Shown: positions 54,468 through 62,098 of the stretch, piece after piece
Position numbering within the stretch: the stretch's first letter is position 1
Layout of the letters: every line of letters starts with the position of its first letter
Assembly (NCBI GenBank): GCA_032358255.1
Contig: JAULBX010008995.1
Location: 1-64,000 of the forward strand
Reading direction: 5' to 3'
DNA from: Heterotrichella gracilis
Lineage: Eukaryota > Sar > Xanthophyceae > Tribonematales > Xanthonemataceae
DNA length: 64,000 nt
Program-made: the position numbers and the translations under genes
Notes under the pieces: model-generated
Seen by the model: only the letters and a program-made list of their open reading frames with translations
Told to the model about the DNA's origin: nothing
Database searches by the model: none

Positions 54468-55403
54468 ATGGCAGAATTTGACATTTTTAATCTAGGAGTT
54501 TCCGATGTTGAAACTCACGAAACACAAGCTTCATCTGGAAGCGATCTTTACAAACCTACAGCAGACGATGGTAAAGATGGAACATACAAAGCAATGATTC
54601 GCTTCGTTCCAAATCCTTCAAACCCAAGAAATTCATTAGTAAAAAAGTACGTACACTGGTTAACAAACGCAAGTGGTGACGGTAAAATGGTAGACTCTCC
54701 ATCGACAGTTGGCGATAAATGCCCTATCGCAGACGTATTCTTTAAATTACGTAAAAGTGATTCAGCAGTAGACCGTAAAATGAGTGATAAACTTAAAAGA
54801 CGCGAACAATATTTCGCTCTTGTTAAGATTATTAAAGACCCACAAAACCCAGAATTAGAAGGTCAATATAAGATCTTTAAATTCGGTTACAAAATCAAAG
54901 AGAAAATTGACGAAGAATTAAAACCAGCATTTGGTGAGCCAACTCAAGTATTTGACTTATTTGCAGGTAAAAACTTTGAGTTAATTATTACTCGTCAGGG
55001 AGATTTTAACAACTACGATAAATCTAAATTCTCTTCTAAAACGAGTCCAATCGATATGAATGGTACTCCAGCAGAAAGAAATGCAGAAACAATGGGAACT
55101 ATTAAAGCTGAATTAGATGCAGCTCCAAGTTTAGAACCATACGAATACAAAGCATGGGATCAAGAAACATTAGATTTCGTTAATAGTATCTTAAGAAACT
55201 ATTTAAACCCAGGAGATTCTTTAGATAGTGTGGTTAATAAACCAGCTGCTAAAAAAGCCCCAGCAAAAACTGAAAAAGTAGCTGAATCGGCTAATGGATC
55301 TTCAGATTTTGAATTTCCTGAATCAATGACATCAAGTCCAGCTTCTACAAATGTAGATTCATCAGACGACTTAGATGATTTCTTAAATGATTTAGATATT
55401 TAA
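54468..55403 (+). CDS. 32: Single-stranded DNA-binding protein, gp32-like
   Basis: 311 residues. OB-fold core with YKAMIRFVPNPSNPRNSLVKKY, a zinc-region-like KCPIADVFFKL (only partial Cys/His set visible), YFALVKIIKDPQNPELEGQ and ELIITRQGDFNNYDKSKFSS as in T4-type gp32. The acidic C-terminal tail (SSDDLDDFLNDLDI) recruits replication partners. It covers ssDNA in replication, recombination and repair, working with the UvsY/UvsW-like genes downstream. Followed by a strong terminator. Confidence 0.92.
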   Translation: MAEFDIFNLGVSDVETHETQASSGSDLYKPTADDGKDGTYKAMIRFVPNPSNPRNSLVKKYVHWLTNASGDGKMVDSPSTVGDKCPIADVFFKLRKSDSAVDRKMSDKLKRREQYFALVKIIKDPQNPELEGQYKIFKFGYKIKEKIDEELKPAFGEPTQVFDLFAGKNFELIITRQGDFNNYDKSKFSSKTSPIDMNGTPAERNAETMGTIKAELDAAPSLEPYEYKAWDQETLDFVNSILRNYLNPGDSLDSVVNKPAAKKAPAKTEKVAESANGSSDFEFPESMTSSPASTNVDSSDDLDDFLNDLDI

Positions 55404-55423
55404 TATAATTTAGGTAAGATTAG

Positions 55424-55453
55424 AGGGTCAAGTGTAAACTTGACCCTTTTTTT
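55424..55453 (+). terminator. Intrinsic terminator after SSB gene
   Basis: Stem AGGGTCAAG (55424-55432) with CTTGACCCT (55439-55447), loop TGTAAA, then T7. Perfect 9-bp stem. Confidence 0.93.
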
Positions 55454-55466
55454 CCTATATAATAAG
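55454..55466 (+). promoter_or_regulatory. Promoter-like TATATAATA just before primase ATG
   Basis: TATATAATA at 55456-55464, only 4 bases before the ATG at 55469. If it is a promoter, transcripts would be leaderless or nearly so. Confidence 0.4.
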
Positions 55467-55468
55467 AT

Positions 55469-56593
55469 ATGCAAAATCAAAAAATAACAGAAGAACTTAA
55501 AGCAAAAATCAGGAGCTTAGTAAAACAAGCAATTGTAAAGGCACATCATGAGCCGAGCAAACACATGATTAAAGAGATGCCAGGTAGAATTACAATGGCA
55601 TGCCCTTATTGCGGTGACTCAAGTACCGACCATAAAAAGAAACGTGGTAATTTATATTGGGACACTTTGCAATACCATTGCTTTAACTGTTCAACTCACT
55701 CAAATGCATATCAATTATTAAAAGACCATCACATCAAGTTTCAAAGCACTGATGATTCCATCCAAGTTATTGATTACATTCAAGAGCATAAAATGGAAAC
55801 CAATGACATTGAAGTTCTTGAGCATGATGTTTTTAAAATGACTCATGATTTATCTCCAACTCGAGCTCAAATTAGAGAATGGTTTGGATTTAAAGAAATA
55901 GAAGCTGGAGATCCAGCATTCTTTTACCTAAGAAAACGTTTGCTCTCTAATAAATTAGATCGCTTCATGTATTCTCCAAAAGATAAAAGAATCGTTGTAT
56001 TAAATCTAGCACCCCAAGATAAAGTGATCGGGTTTCAAACCAGATCCCTTGAAAAGAAGGCAAATTCTCGATATTTAACATATGACCTTGAAAAGATATA
56101 TGAAGAGGCAAAGCTGGAGTTAACTCTAAGTGAAGAAGAATTAGTAAGCGTTAAGAAACTTTCAACTCTTTTCGGTGTTATGCTAGTTGATTTCCAGAGA
56201 GAAGTTACAATGTTCGAAGGACCTATCGATGCAATGTTTATATCAAATTCAATAGGACTTGCAACTGCAGGTCGATCAACTACAGAATTTGATGAGATAC
56301 CGACAATTCGATATATGTTCGATAATGATACTACTGGTAAAAAGAAAATGATGGAGAAACTAAAACGAGGCAAGAAGATTTTTACATGGGAAAAGTTCTT
56401 TAAAGATACTAAGATTGATTTGGAATGGGATAAATTCCTATCGAAAATGGACAAAAATGAAAGGGATAAATATCCTAAACAAATAGGTGATTTAAACGAT
56501 TTAGTTATTTCGGCATGGATTACAAAGAATTCATGTTTATCTAAAATAAATGATTATTTTTCGGATTCAAAACTTGATGCATATCACTTATGA
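55469..56593 (+). CDS. 61: DNA primase, gp61-like (zinc finger plus Toprim)
   Basis: 374 residues. N-terminal zinc ribbon CPYCGDSSTDHKKKRG with YHCFNCSTHSNAYQ (Cys-x2-Cys and Cys-x2-Cys), then a DnaG-type Toprim: MFEGPIDAMFISNSIGLATAG with Glu at the catalytic position and MFDNDTTGKKKMM carrying the D-x-D. It makes RNA primers for lagging-strand synthesis. Slightly longer than T4 gp61. Its stop overlaps the next start by 4 bases. Confidence 0.93.
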   Translation: MQNQKITEELKAKIRSLVKQAIVKAHHEPSKHMIKEMPGRITMACPYCGDSSTDHKKKRGNLYWDTLQYHCFNCSTHSNAYQLLKDHHIKFQSTDDSIQVIDYIQEHKMETNDIEVLEHDVFKMTHDLSPTRAQIREWFGFKEIEAGDPAFFYLRKRLLSNKLDRFMYSPKDKRIVVLNLAPQDKVIGFQTRSLEKKANSRYLTYDLEKIYEEAKLELTLSEEELVSVKKLSTLFGVMLVDFQREVTMFEGPIDAMFISNSIGLATAGRSTTEFDEIPTIRYMFDNDTTGKKKMMEKLKRGKKIFTWEKFFKDTKIDLEWDKFLSKMDKNERDKYPKQIGDLNDLVISAWITKNSCLSKINDYFSDSKLDAYHL

Positions 56594-56808
56594 TAAAAAA
56601 AGATTTTTTACAAATGATCGAAGAGCAATTCGAAGACTTTGAAAACGAAAGAAACAAGAGAAAAAACCTAAAGTTGATGATTGATTTCATGTCAACTAAT
56701 ATTTCTCATGAAGGCAAAGAATTTACAATGACAAAACCGAAACTTAAGGCAAAGTTTAAAAGTTCGGTATACATTAAAGAAACAAACAAGGGAAATTCAC
56801 TTTTTTAA
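56590..56808 (+). CDS. Small charged protein between primase and uvsY
   Basis: 72 residues with an acidic helix (FEDFENERNKRKNL) and a basic second half (KPKLKAKFKSSVY). Coupled to primase by an ATGA overlap. No family recognised; a replication accessory factor is possible from context. Confidence 0.6.
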   Translation: MIKKDFLQMIEEQFEDFENERNKRKNLKLMIDFMSTNISHEGKEFTMTKPKLKAKFKSSVYIKETNKGNSLF

Positions 56809-56819
56809 AGCAAAATTAT

Positions 56820-57248
56820 ATGACAGAATCCAAAGATAAAATTCAGCAACTTGATCAGTATTTAATTAAACAGAGAGAGGATTGGACTTCTAAAATAAAA
56901 GGATTAACCGAAGAATTAAAACTAGGTAATAATCTAGAAGGCGTAAGCGCTTACACACTTAGTTATCGCCAAATACTGGTTGAACACTTAGCAACCATGG
57001 GGAATCGTATCAAATCCCAAAAAGCAACAGTAGACAAGAGATATAAAGATAAATGGGTTGAATACTATAGTTATGACTATAAATTAACCGATAAAATGCG
57101 AGAAAAGTTTGTTGAAGCAGACATCGCAGATGATACAACTATCCTTGAGTTATTAGTGACTCAAAAAAGTTTTTTTGAGGGATCAATTAAGACACTTGAT
57201 AATATGGGCTTTGCAATAAAGAATCGTCTAGATATTTCAAGGTTGTAA
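56820..57248 (+). CDS. uvsY: Recombination mediator, UvsY-like
   Basis: 142 residues, near T4 UvsY (137). Helical N-terminal half, KRYKDKWVEYYSYDYK resembling the DNA-binding stretch, and a C-terminal LLVTQKSFFEGSIKTLDNMG followed by FAIKNRLDI that lines up with the end of UvsY (AIKSRGFAIKHIQDM in T4). UvsY loads the UvsX recombinase onto gp32-coated DNA. The neighbouring gp32, primase and UvsW genes agree. Similarity is weak but positionally strong. Confidence 0.8.
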   Translation: MTESKDKIQQLDQYLIKQREDWTSKIKGLTEELKLGNNLEGVSAYTLSYRQILVEHLATMGNRIKSQKATVDKRYKDKWVEYYSYDYKLTDKMREKFVEADIADDTTILELLVTQKSFFEGSIKTLDNMGFAIKNRLDISRL

Positions 57249-57265
57249 AAAAGATCGAATGAAGT

Positions 57266-58774
57266 TTGATTTTAACATTAACAGAAGACAATCAATATTT
57301 AAGAATTGATGAAGCTACTGAAATTGAGTTAGAGCAGATTAGAATCTCTTTAACCAAAAGAATAGAAAGTTGGAGGTTTCACCCTCTCGTAAAACGCGGA
57401 GTTTGGGATGGATACGTATCATACATTAAAGATGATAAATGGATTCCTGCCGGACTTTGGCGTCATATCATGTCAATATGTAAAGAATACAGATTTGAAC
57501 TTAAAATCGAAGGTATTAAAAGACTTATTGACTCAAATATTAACGCAGAACAATTTGAAGAATGGGCATTAGACTTCTTTAAAGGTTCGCAGTTCACTCC
57601 TCGAGACTATCAAATCGAGACTGCATATAACATTTTAAAATTTAGAAAATGTCTTGCAGAGCTAGCTACATCTGCTGGTAAGACACTGATTAGCTTTATG
57701 ACAGTTGCATATATGCTTGAAAAACAGCATGCTACCAGAATACTTTTTATTGTACCAAACGTTTCATTAGTAGTACAAGCCCATGAAGATTTTCATGAAT
57801 ATAACTACCGAAACCGAATTGATTTAAGAATCCAACAAATATTTGCAGGACAAGAGGTCAAAAACAATAAGAATATAATCATTGGAACATATCAATCCTT
57901 AATTAAAAAGGATGCAGCATACTTTGCAGAATTCGACGCAGTTATTGTCGATGAAACACATAAAGCGAAAGGAGCATCAATCAAAGAAATCCTGAGCAAA
58001 TGTGTTAATGCAAAATATAGATTTGGACTTTCAGGTACCATACCAAAAGATGGAACTCTAGACAAATTAACCCTAATGAGTCAGACCGGACCTGTTATTA
58101 GCGAAGTTAAGGCAAGTTTCTTACAAGAACAAGGACATATTGCACAGTGCGTCGTTAAAGTTATTGAAATGAACTATGCAACTCCAAAACAGAGAACTGC
58201 ATTTATGGAACTTGCACAGAATAAATATGACAGTAAGGACGTATTTTCATTAGAACAAAACTTCGTAATCACGAGCGATGCCAGACTTAATTTTATCTCA
58301 AACGTAATTTCAAGAATACCAAGAAATTCACTAGTGCTTTTCCATCGTATCGAACACGGTCAAAGATTATATGAAAAACTGCGACAAGAAAGTAATAAGC
58401 GAGTATTTTATGTTGATGGTGGAACCGCTTCAGATATTAGAGAGGAATATAAAAAGAAGATGGAAGCTGGAGAGGAAATTGTAATTGTTGCAAGTTTTGG
58501 AACATTCTCAACTGGTATCTCGATCAAAAAAATTCACAACATATTTTTCACGGAATCATTTAAGTCTGAAGTAATTATTAGACAATCAATTGGTCGTGGA
58601 TTGAGACAACATCACTCAAAAGACAAAGTATTAATTGTCGATTTCGTCGACGATATTAGAACAATAGAGTGGGATAATTACCTTTATAAACATGGAAAAG
58701 TAAGGCAATCTATATACAAACAAGAGAAATTCGAATACACTGTAAAGAAAGTGGATTTTGATGGAGATATATAA
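57266..58774 (+). CDS. uvsW: UvsW-like ATP-dependent helicase
   Basis: 502 residues, the size of T4 UvsW, superfamily-2 helicase. N-terminal double-stranded DNA-binding domain (ESWRFHPLVKRGVWDGYVSY), then RDYQIETAYNILKFR, motif I LATSAGKTLI, motif II IVDETHKA, motif III FGLSGTI, motif V VASFGTFSTGISIKK and motif VI RQSIGRGLRQH. It unwinds branched structures and R-loops. The best start is TTG 57266; a stop lies 2 codons upstream and the first ATG (57259) is in another frame. Confidence 0.93.
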   Translation: MILTLTEDNQYLRIDEATEIELEQIRISLTKRIESWRFHPLVKRGVWDGYVSYIKDDKWIPAGLWRHIMSICKEYRFELKIEGIKRLIDSNINAEQFEEWALDFFKGSQFTPRDYQIETAYNILKFRKCLAELATSAGKTLISFMTVAYMLEKQHATRILFIVPNVSLVVQAHEDFHEYNYRNRIDLRIQQIFAGQEVKNNKNIIIGTYQSLIKKDAAYFAEFDAVIVDETHKAKGASIKEILSKCVNAKYRFGLSGTIPKDGTLDKLTLMSQTGPVISEVKASFLQEQGHIAQCVVKVIEMNYATPKQRTAFMELAQNKYDSKDVFSLEQNFVITSDARLNFISNVISRIPRNSLVLFHRIEHGQRLYEKLRQESNKRVFYVDGGTASDIREEYKKKMEAGEEIVIVASFGTFSTGISIKKIHNIFFTESFKSEVIIRQSIGRGLRQHHSKDKVLIVDFVDDIRTIEWDNYLYKHGKVRQSIYKQEKFEYTVKKVDFDGDI

Positions 58775-58806
58775 ACATAATAACGTAATAAAAAAACATA
58801 TTAAAA

Positions 58807-60741
58807 ATGGCACAAGTTAACAAAATCTCTTCATTTAAGAGTTTTACTGAGATCAAGAATCAGGAAACTACAATGAAACTAAGAGAAGAAAACAATGCAA
58901 AAAGACAGGAAACTGTTGGTAAAATTGGAGCAATCCTTGATGAAATGGGTTTAACATCTTTATCTGAATTAGATGAGGATAAAAAACAAGCCCTAATCAG
59001 CAAAATGTTTGGAAACGTTTCAGAAGATGAAGCAGAAGATATCGAAGACGAAATCAATAAATTAGGAGAACCTAAAAAATTGGAAGATGAAAAATTAGAA
59101 GAAGGAAATGCCTTTATTTTTGCAGCATCAAAAGCTAGACAAGAAGGAAAATCTGAATTTGAATTTAATGGTAAAAAATATAAAGTAACCTTAAAGAAAG
59201 ATACTGGTCTTAAAGAAGGTAATGCTTTTGGAGATGCTGTTAAAAAAGCAAAAGAAGATGGAGAAACAGAATTTGAATTTGATGGTAAAACATACAAAGT
59301 TGAAGAATCTTCAGTTAATGAAGGTAAACATGGTATGGCTAAAAAATTACTTAAAGGAATTGTTGATGGAAATTCATCAGAGGCTGAAGGTATCAAATTA
59401 TCAAAAGAATTAGCTGATCATTATTTATATTGGATTAACACATCGCCTTACGGTAAGAAAAACGAAAACTTACCATTGTACATGTTAATTGACGCAAGTT
59501 TTAATTGGGGAATCGAAAGAGGTTTACCTAAAGAATTAAAAGCAGAATTAGATGCTTTAAAAGATTCAGTAAAAAAAAATGAATCATTTTTAAATGAAGC
59601 TCGTTCAATTGCTAAAATTCAAAACGAATGGTCAAAAGTAACTACTGAAATGGCTGATCTTGCTGCTAAATGGAAAGCTGCTGAAGGAGATGCTAAAGCA
59701 GAATTACTTGCTCAAATGAAAGAAAAAACTGCTGTAAAAAAAGGATTAGAATCTGAATTAGATGCTGCAGTTGCAGGAAAAGATAAAGATCTAGAATTAG
59801 TAGTTTCTGAAGCATTCTATAGATTACCTAAAGATGTTATTGGAAATGAATTATATTTAGCATCTAAAAATTTAACAAACTTATATAATAGTTCAGCTAC
59901 TGGAAACGATATCGATACTGGTGTTGTTGATTCTATTGTTAAACAATTAAACACTGTTAAAAAATCTGCTAAGAAATTTAATAGTGCAGAAGAAGTTGCT
60001 GGAACTGTATATGAAGGCGCTGTTAAACAATTCGATGCTGATTTTAACGATATGGTTAAAAATATCAAATCAGGATATGGATGGATTGATCCAGAATATG
60101 TAGCAGATACTTGGGAAAATTCAAGTGACTCTATTGATTTTGAATTAGTTAAAGGAGAAATCTACAAAAGATTAATTGCAGCTAAATTGTTAGCGTATGC
60201 TGATGATGAAGATGAAGAATCTGCAGGACAATATATTAAATCATTAAAAGAATTAGGGATTAAAGAATCTGTTGAAGTTAATGAAACTGAAGTTAACGAA
60301 GCAGAAATTAAATCTGACGATGAATTTAAAGAATATGCAATGTCAGTTTTGAAAAAAGCGTTTGGTGCTGATTTCGACGAAGCTAAAGGAGAAGAAGTTG
60401 CTAATGGAATTCTTAAAAAATGCGATGGAGATTACGGAGCATGTGTTGGAATGTTAACAAGTTCTCTTGGAGAATCAGTTGTTGTTGAAGGATTTGATGC
60501 TAAGTACTGGGAAGACTATCATAATGATGATTCTGGTAAACTAGAAAATCCTAATAACATACAAATTCAACAAGAAGTAGAAGCATGCGCTGAAGAGTGG
60601 AATGATAATAATGAAAATGGCGAAGAGAACGAAATCAAACCAGCTACTGAAAAGAAAGTAATAAAATTGGCAAAAGAATTTGTTAAAGCAAAAGGTTGGA
60701 TCTCATCTGATGTTATTGAAGCAATGCTTGCTCAAGAATAA
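58807..60741 (+). CDS. Packaged/prohead core protein with duplicated EGNAF repeat
   Basis: 644 residues, acidic and helical. The N-terminus MAQVNKISSFKSFTEIK has the targeting-peptide shape, though the cut site differs. Two 29-residue copies (residues 99-127 and 137-165), each EGNAF...SEFEFNGKKYKV-like, are followed by a likely protease site SFLNE-A (E264). Later regions are Lys/Glu helical with repeated NEAE motifs (290-330 from the end). Fits a prohead scaffold or internal protein processed in the head; function unproven. Confidence 0.7.
   Translation: MAQVNKISSFKSFTEIKNQETTMKLREENNAKRQETVGKIGAILDEMGLTSLSELDEDKKQALISKMFGNVSEDEAEDIEDEINKLGEPKKLEDEKLEEGNAFIFAASKARQEGKSEFEFNGKKYKVTLKKDTGLKEGNAFGDAVKKAKEDGETEFEFDGKTYKVEESSVNEGKHGMAKKLLKGIVDGNSSEAEGIKLSKELADHYLYWINTSPYGKKNENLPLYMLIDASFNWGIERGLPKELKAELDALKDSVKKNESFLNEARSIAKIQNEWSKVTTEMADLAAKWKAAEGDAKAELLAQMKEKTAVKKGLESELDAAVAGKDKDLELVVSEAFYRLPKDVIGNELYLASKNLTNLYNSSATGNDIDTGVVDSIVKQLNTVKKSAKKFNSAEEVAGTVYEGAVKQFDADFNDMVKNIKSGYGWIDPEYVADTWENSSDSIDFELVKGEIYKRLIAAKLLAYADDEDEESAGQYIKSLKELGIKESVEVNETEVNEAEIKSDDEFKEYAMSVLKKAFGADFDEAKGEEVANGILKKCDGDYGACVGMLTSSLGESVVVEGFDAKYWEDYHNDDSGKLENPNNIQIQQEVEACAEEWNDNNENGEENEIKPATEKKVIKLAKEFVKAKGWISSDVIEAMLAQE
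59101..59187 (+). repeat. Direct repeat unit 1 of the EGNAF module
   Basis: Codes for residues 99-127 of the 58807 gene product; 29 residues similar to the second copy at 59215, sharing EGNAF, the Lys/Ala stretch, FEF and GK-YKV. Confidence 0.85.
59215..59301 (+). repeat. Direct repeat unit 2 of the EGNAF module
   Basis: Codes for residues 137-165; intragenic duplication with a 9-residue spacer from copy 1. Confidence 0.85.
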
Positions 60742-60762
60742 TTAAAATAATTTGAATAAATA

Positions 60763-60795
60763 ATACCTGATGTTTTACCATGTCAGGTATTTTTA
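60763..60795 (+). terminator. Intrinsic terminator
   Basis: Stem ATACCTGA (60763-60770) with TCAGGTAT (60783-60790), a 12-base loop and T-run. Followed 6 bases later by a TATATTTA box. Confidence 0.8.
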
Positions 60796-60796
60796 T

Positions 60797-60806
60797 TATA
60801 TTTACA
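60797..60806 (+). promoter_or_regulatory. TATATTTACA promoter-like box next to ATG
   Basis: TATATTTA at 60797-60804, 4 bases before the ATG at 60809, the same terminator-box module as at 10087 and 25349. If active, the mRNA would be nearly leaderless. Confidence 0.5.
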
Positions 60807-60808
60807 CT

Positions 60809-62098
60809 ATGAAAACAAGAATCCTTAATTTTAATCAATTCATAACTGAAAAGTACGAAGTTCAATTAAATGAGCAGTTAATATTAGAAGGTGGAGCAGC
60901 TGGACATATGTCGCATCCATTCGATAATAATAACTTAACGTTTGCTGACTTTAAGAATATGATTATTGGCGGACTTCAAGGAGAATTAAACTTTGAGGAG
61001 GAACCTACTGAAAAAACAGATGGTCAAAATGTTTTTGCAACTATTCAAAAGGGTGAAGTTAAATTTGCCAGAAATAAAACTGAATTGCAAAGCCCAATGA
61101 ACCTTAAAGATTTTCAGAATAAATTTGAGGGTCATGCTAGTAAATTAGTGCAAGATACTTTCCAATTTGCTGCTGCTGATTTAGCTAACTTACTTATAAA
61201 GTTACCCGCAAAAACACAAGAGGAAGTGTTCCAGAATGGTCTGAACTTCATGAACATGGAGTTGATATATTCTGCAAATCCTAATGTTATTCACTATGAT
61301 GTTGATGTAATTCAATTCCATGGTGTTAAAAAGACCGATGGCGCTGGAAATATTATCGGAGACGATAATAGTGCGGCTAAAAGTGTTGCAAGTATATTAA
61401 AAGACTTAAATGCTCATATCGGAAGTGTATTTACAATTATTCCTCCACAAGTTATTAAATTACAAAAAGATATAAACTTCGAAGAGAATCAAGCTAAATT
61501 TATTGGAAAAATCGAAGCACTTAGAAACAGATATAATCTAACAGATGCTGATTCAGTTGCAAGATACCATGAAATGTGGTGGAGAGAGCAAATTGAATCT
61601 ATTTTTGGTGATTTGCCTCAGAATATTAAAGAAGGTTTATTACTTAGATGGGCTTATGATGATAAGAAAACATTAAATATGCGTTCATTAGACAAAGAAT
61701 TGACTAAAGCACAATCAGATGCTATTAAGAAATTCGACAAAGAAGACGCTAAAAAGAAATTTAAAGAAAACATTAGACCATTTGAAGACCTTTTCTTAGA
61801 ATTGGGAAGTGTTATCTTAAAGAATGCAAGTAATTTTGTTGCTGCTTCTCCAGACAAAGAAATGCAAAGATTGCATAATGAAATCAGAACAGAAGCTGAC
61901 AAAATTAAATTAAACGGAGACCTTACCCAAATAGAGAAAGTTGCAAAAGAACTTGACAGATTAGAAAGAATTGGAGGAATCCAATCTATTATACCAACTG
62001 AGGGTATTGTATTTTCATACAAAGGACACATGTACAAATTAACAGGAACATTTGCTGCGATTAATCAGCTAATGGGAATTATAAAATACGGAAGATAA
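60809..62098 (+). CDS. Ligase-like nucleotidyltransferase with capsid-targeting-like N-terminus
   Basis: 429 residues from ATG 60809 (an in-frame ATG at 60770 is inside the terminator). MKTRILNFNQFITEKY is followed by LNE and ILE, further protease-like sites, then a ligase-type core: EKTDGQNVF with Lys69-x-Asp-Gly (motif I), MNMELIY with Glu151 (motif III), EGIVFSYKGHMYKLTG with Glu398 and Lys410 (motifs IV-V). Matches DUF6267-type proteins of T4-like marine phages. It probably adenylylates itself and seals or caps nucleic acid; the reaction is unproven. Overlaps the next gene by 1 base. Confidence 0.72.
   Translation: MKTRILNFNQFITEKYEVQLNEQLILEGGAAGHMSHPFDNNNLTFADFKNMIIGGLQGELNFEEEPTEKTDGQNVFATIQKGEVKFARNKTELQSPMNLKDFQNKFEGHASKLVQDTFQFAAADLANLLIKLPAKTQEEVFQNGLNFMNMELIYSANPNVIHYDVDVIQFHGVKKTDGAGNIIGDDNSAAKSVASILKDLNAHIGSVFTIIPPQVIKLQKDINFEENQAKFIGKIEALRNRYNLTDADSVARYHEMWWREQIESIFGDLPQNIKEGLLLRWAYDDKKTLNMRSLDKELTKAQSDAIKKFDKEDAKKKFKENIRPFEDLFLELGSVILKNASNFVAASPDKEMQRLHNEIRTEADKIKLNGDLTQIEKVAKELDRLERIGGIQSIIPTEGIVFSYKGHMYKLTGTFAAINQLMGIIKYGR

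Noticed and set aside
56035-56454. 139-codon minus-strand open frame
   Set aside because: Lies wholly inside the primase Toprim region, which is clearly coding on the other strand.
58860-59396. 178-codon minus-strand open frame
   Set aside because: Ser/Phe-rich shadow of the acidic packaged protein gene; composition is explained by complementing Glu/Lys codons.
60770-60808. Upstream ATG for the ligase-like gene
   Set aside because: It lies within the loop of a terminator hairpin; the ATG at 60809 gives the targeting peptide at the N-terminus.
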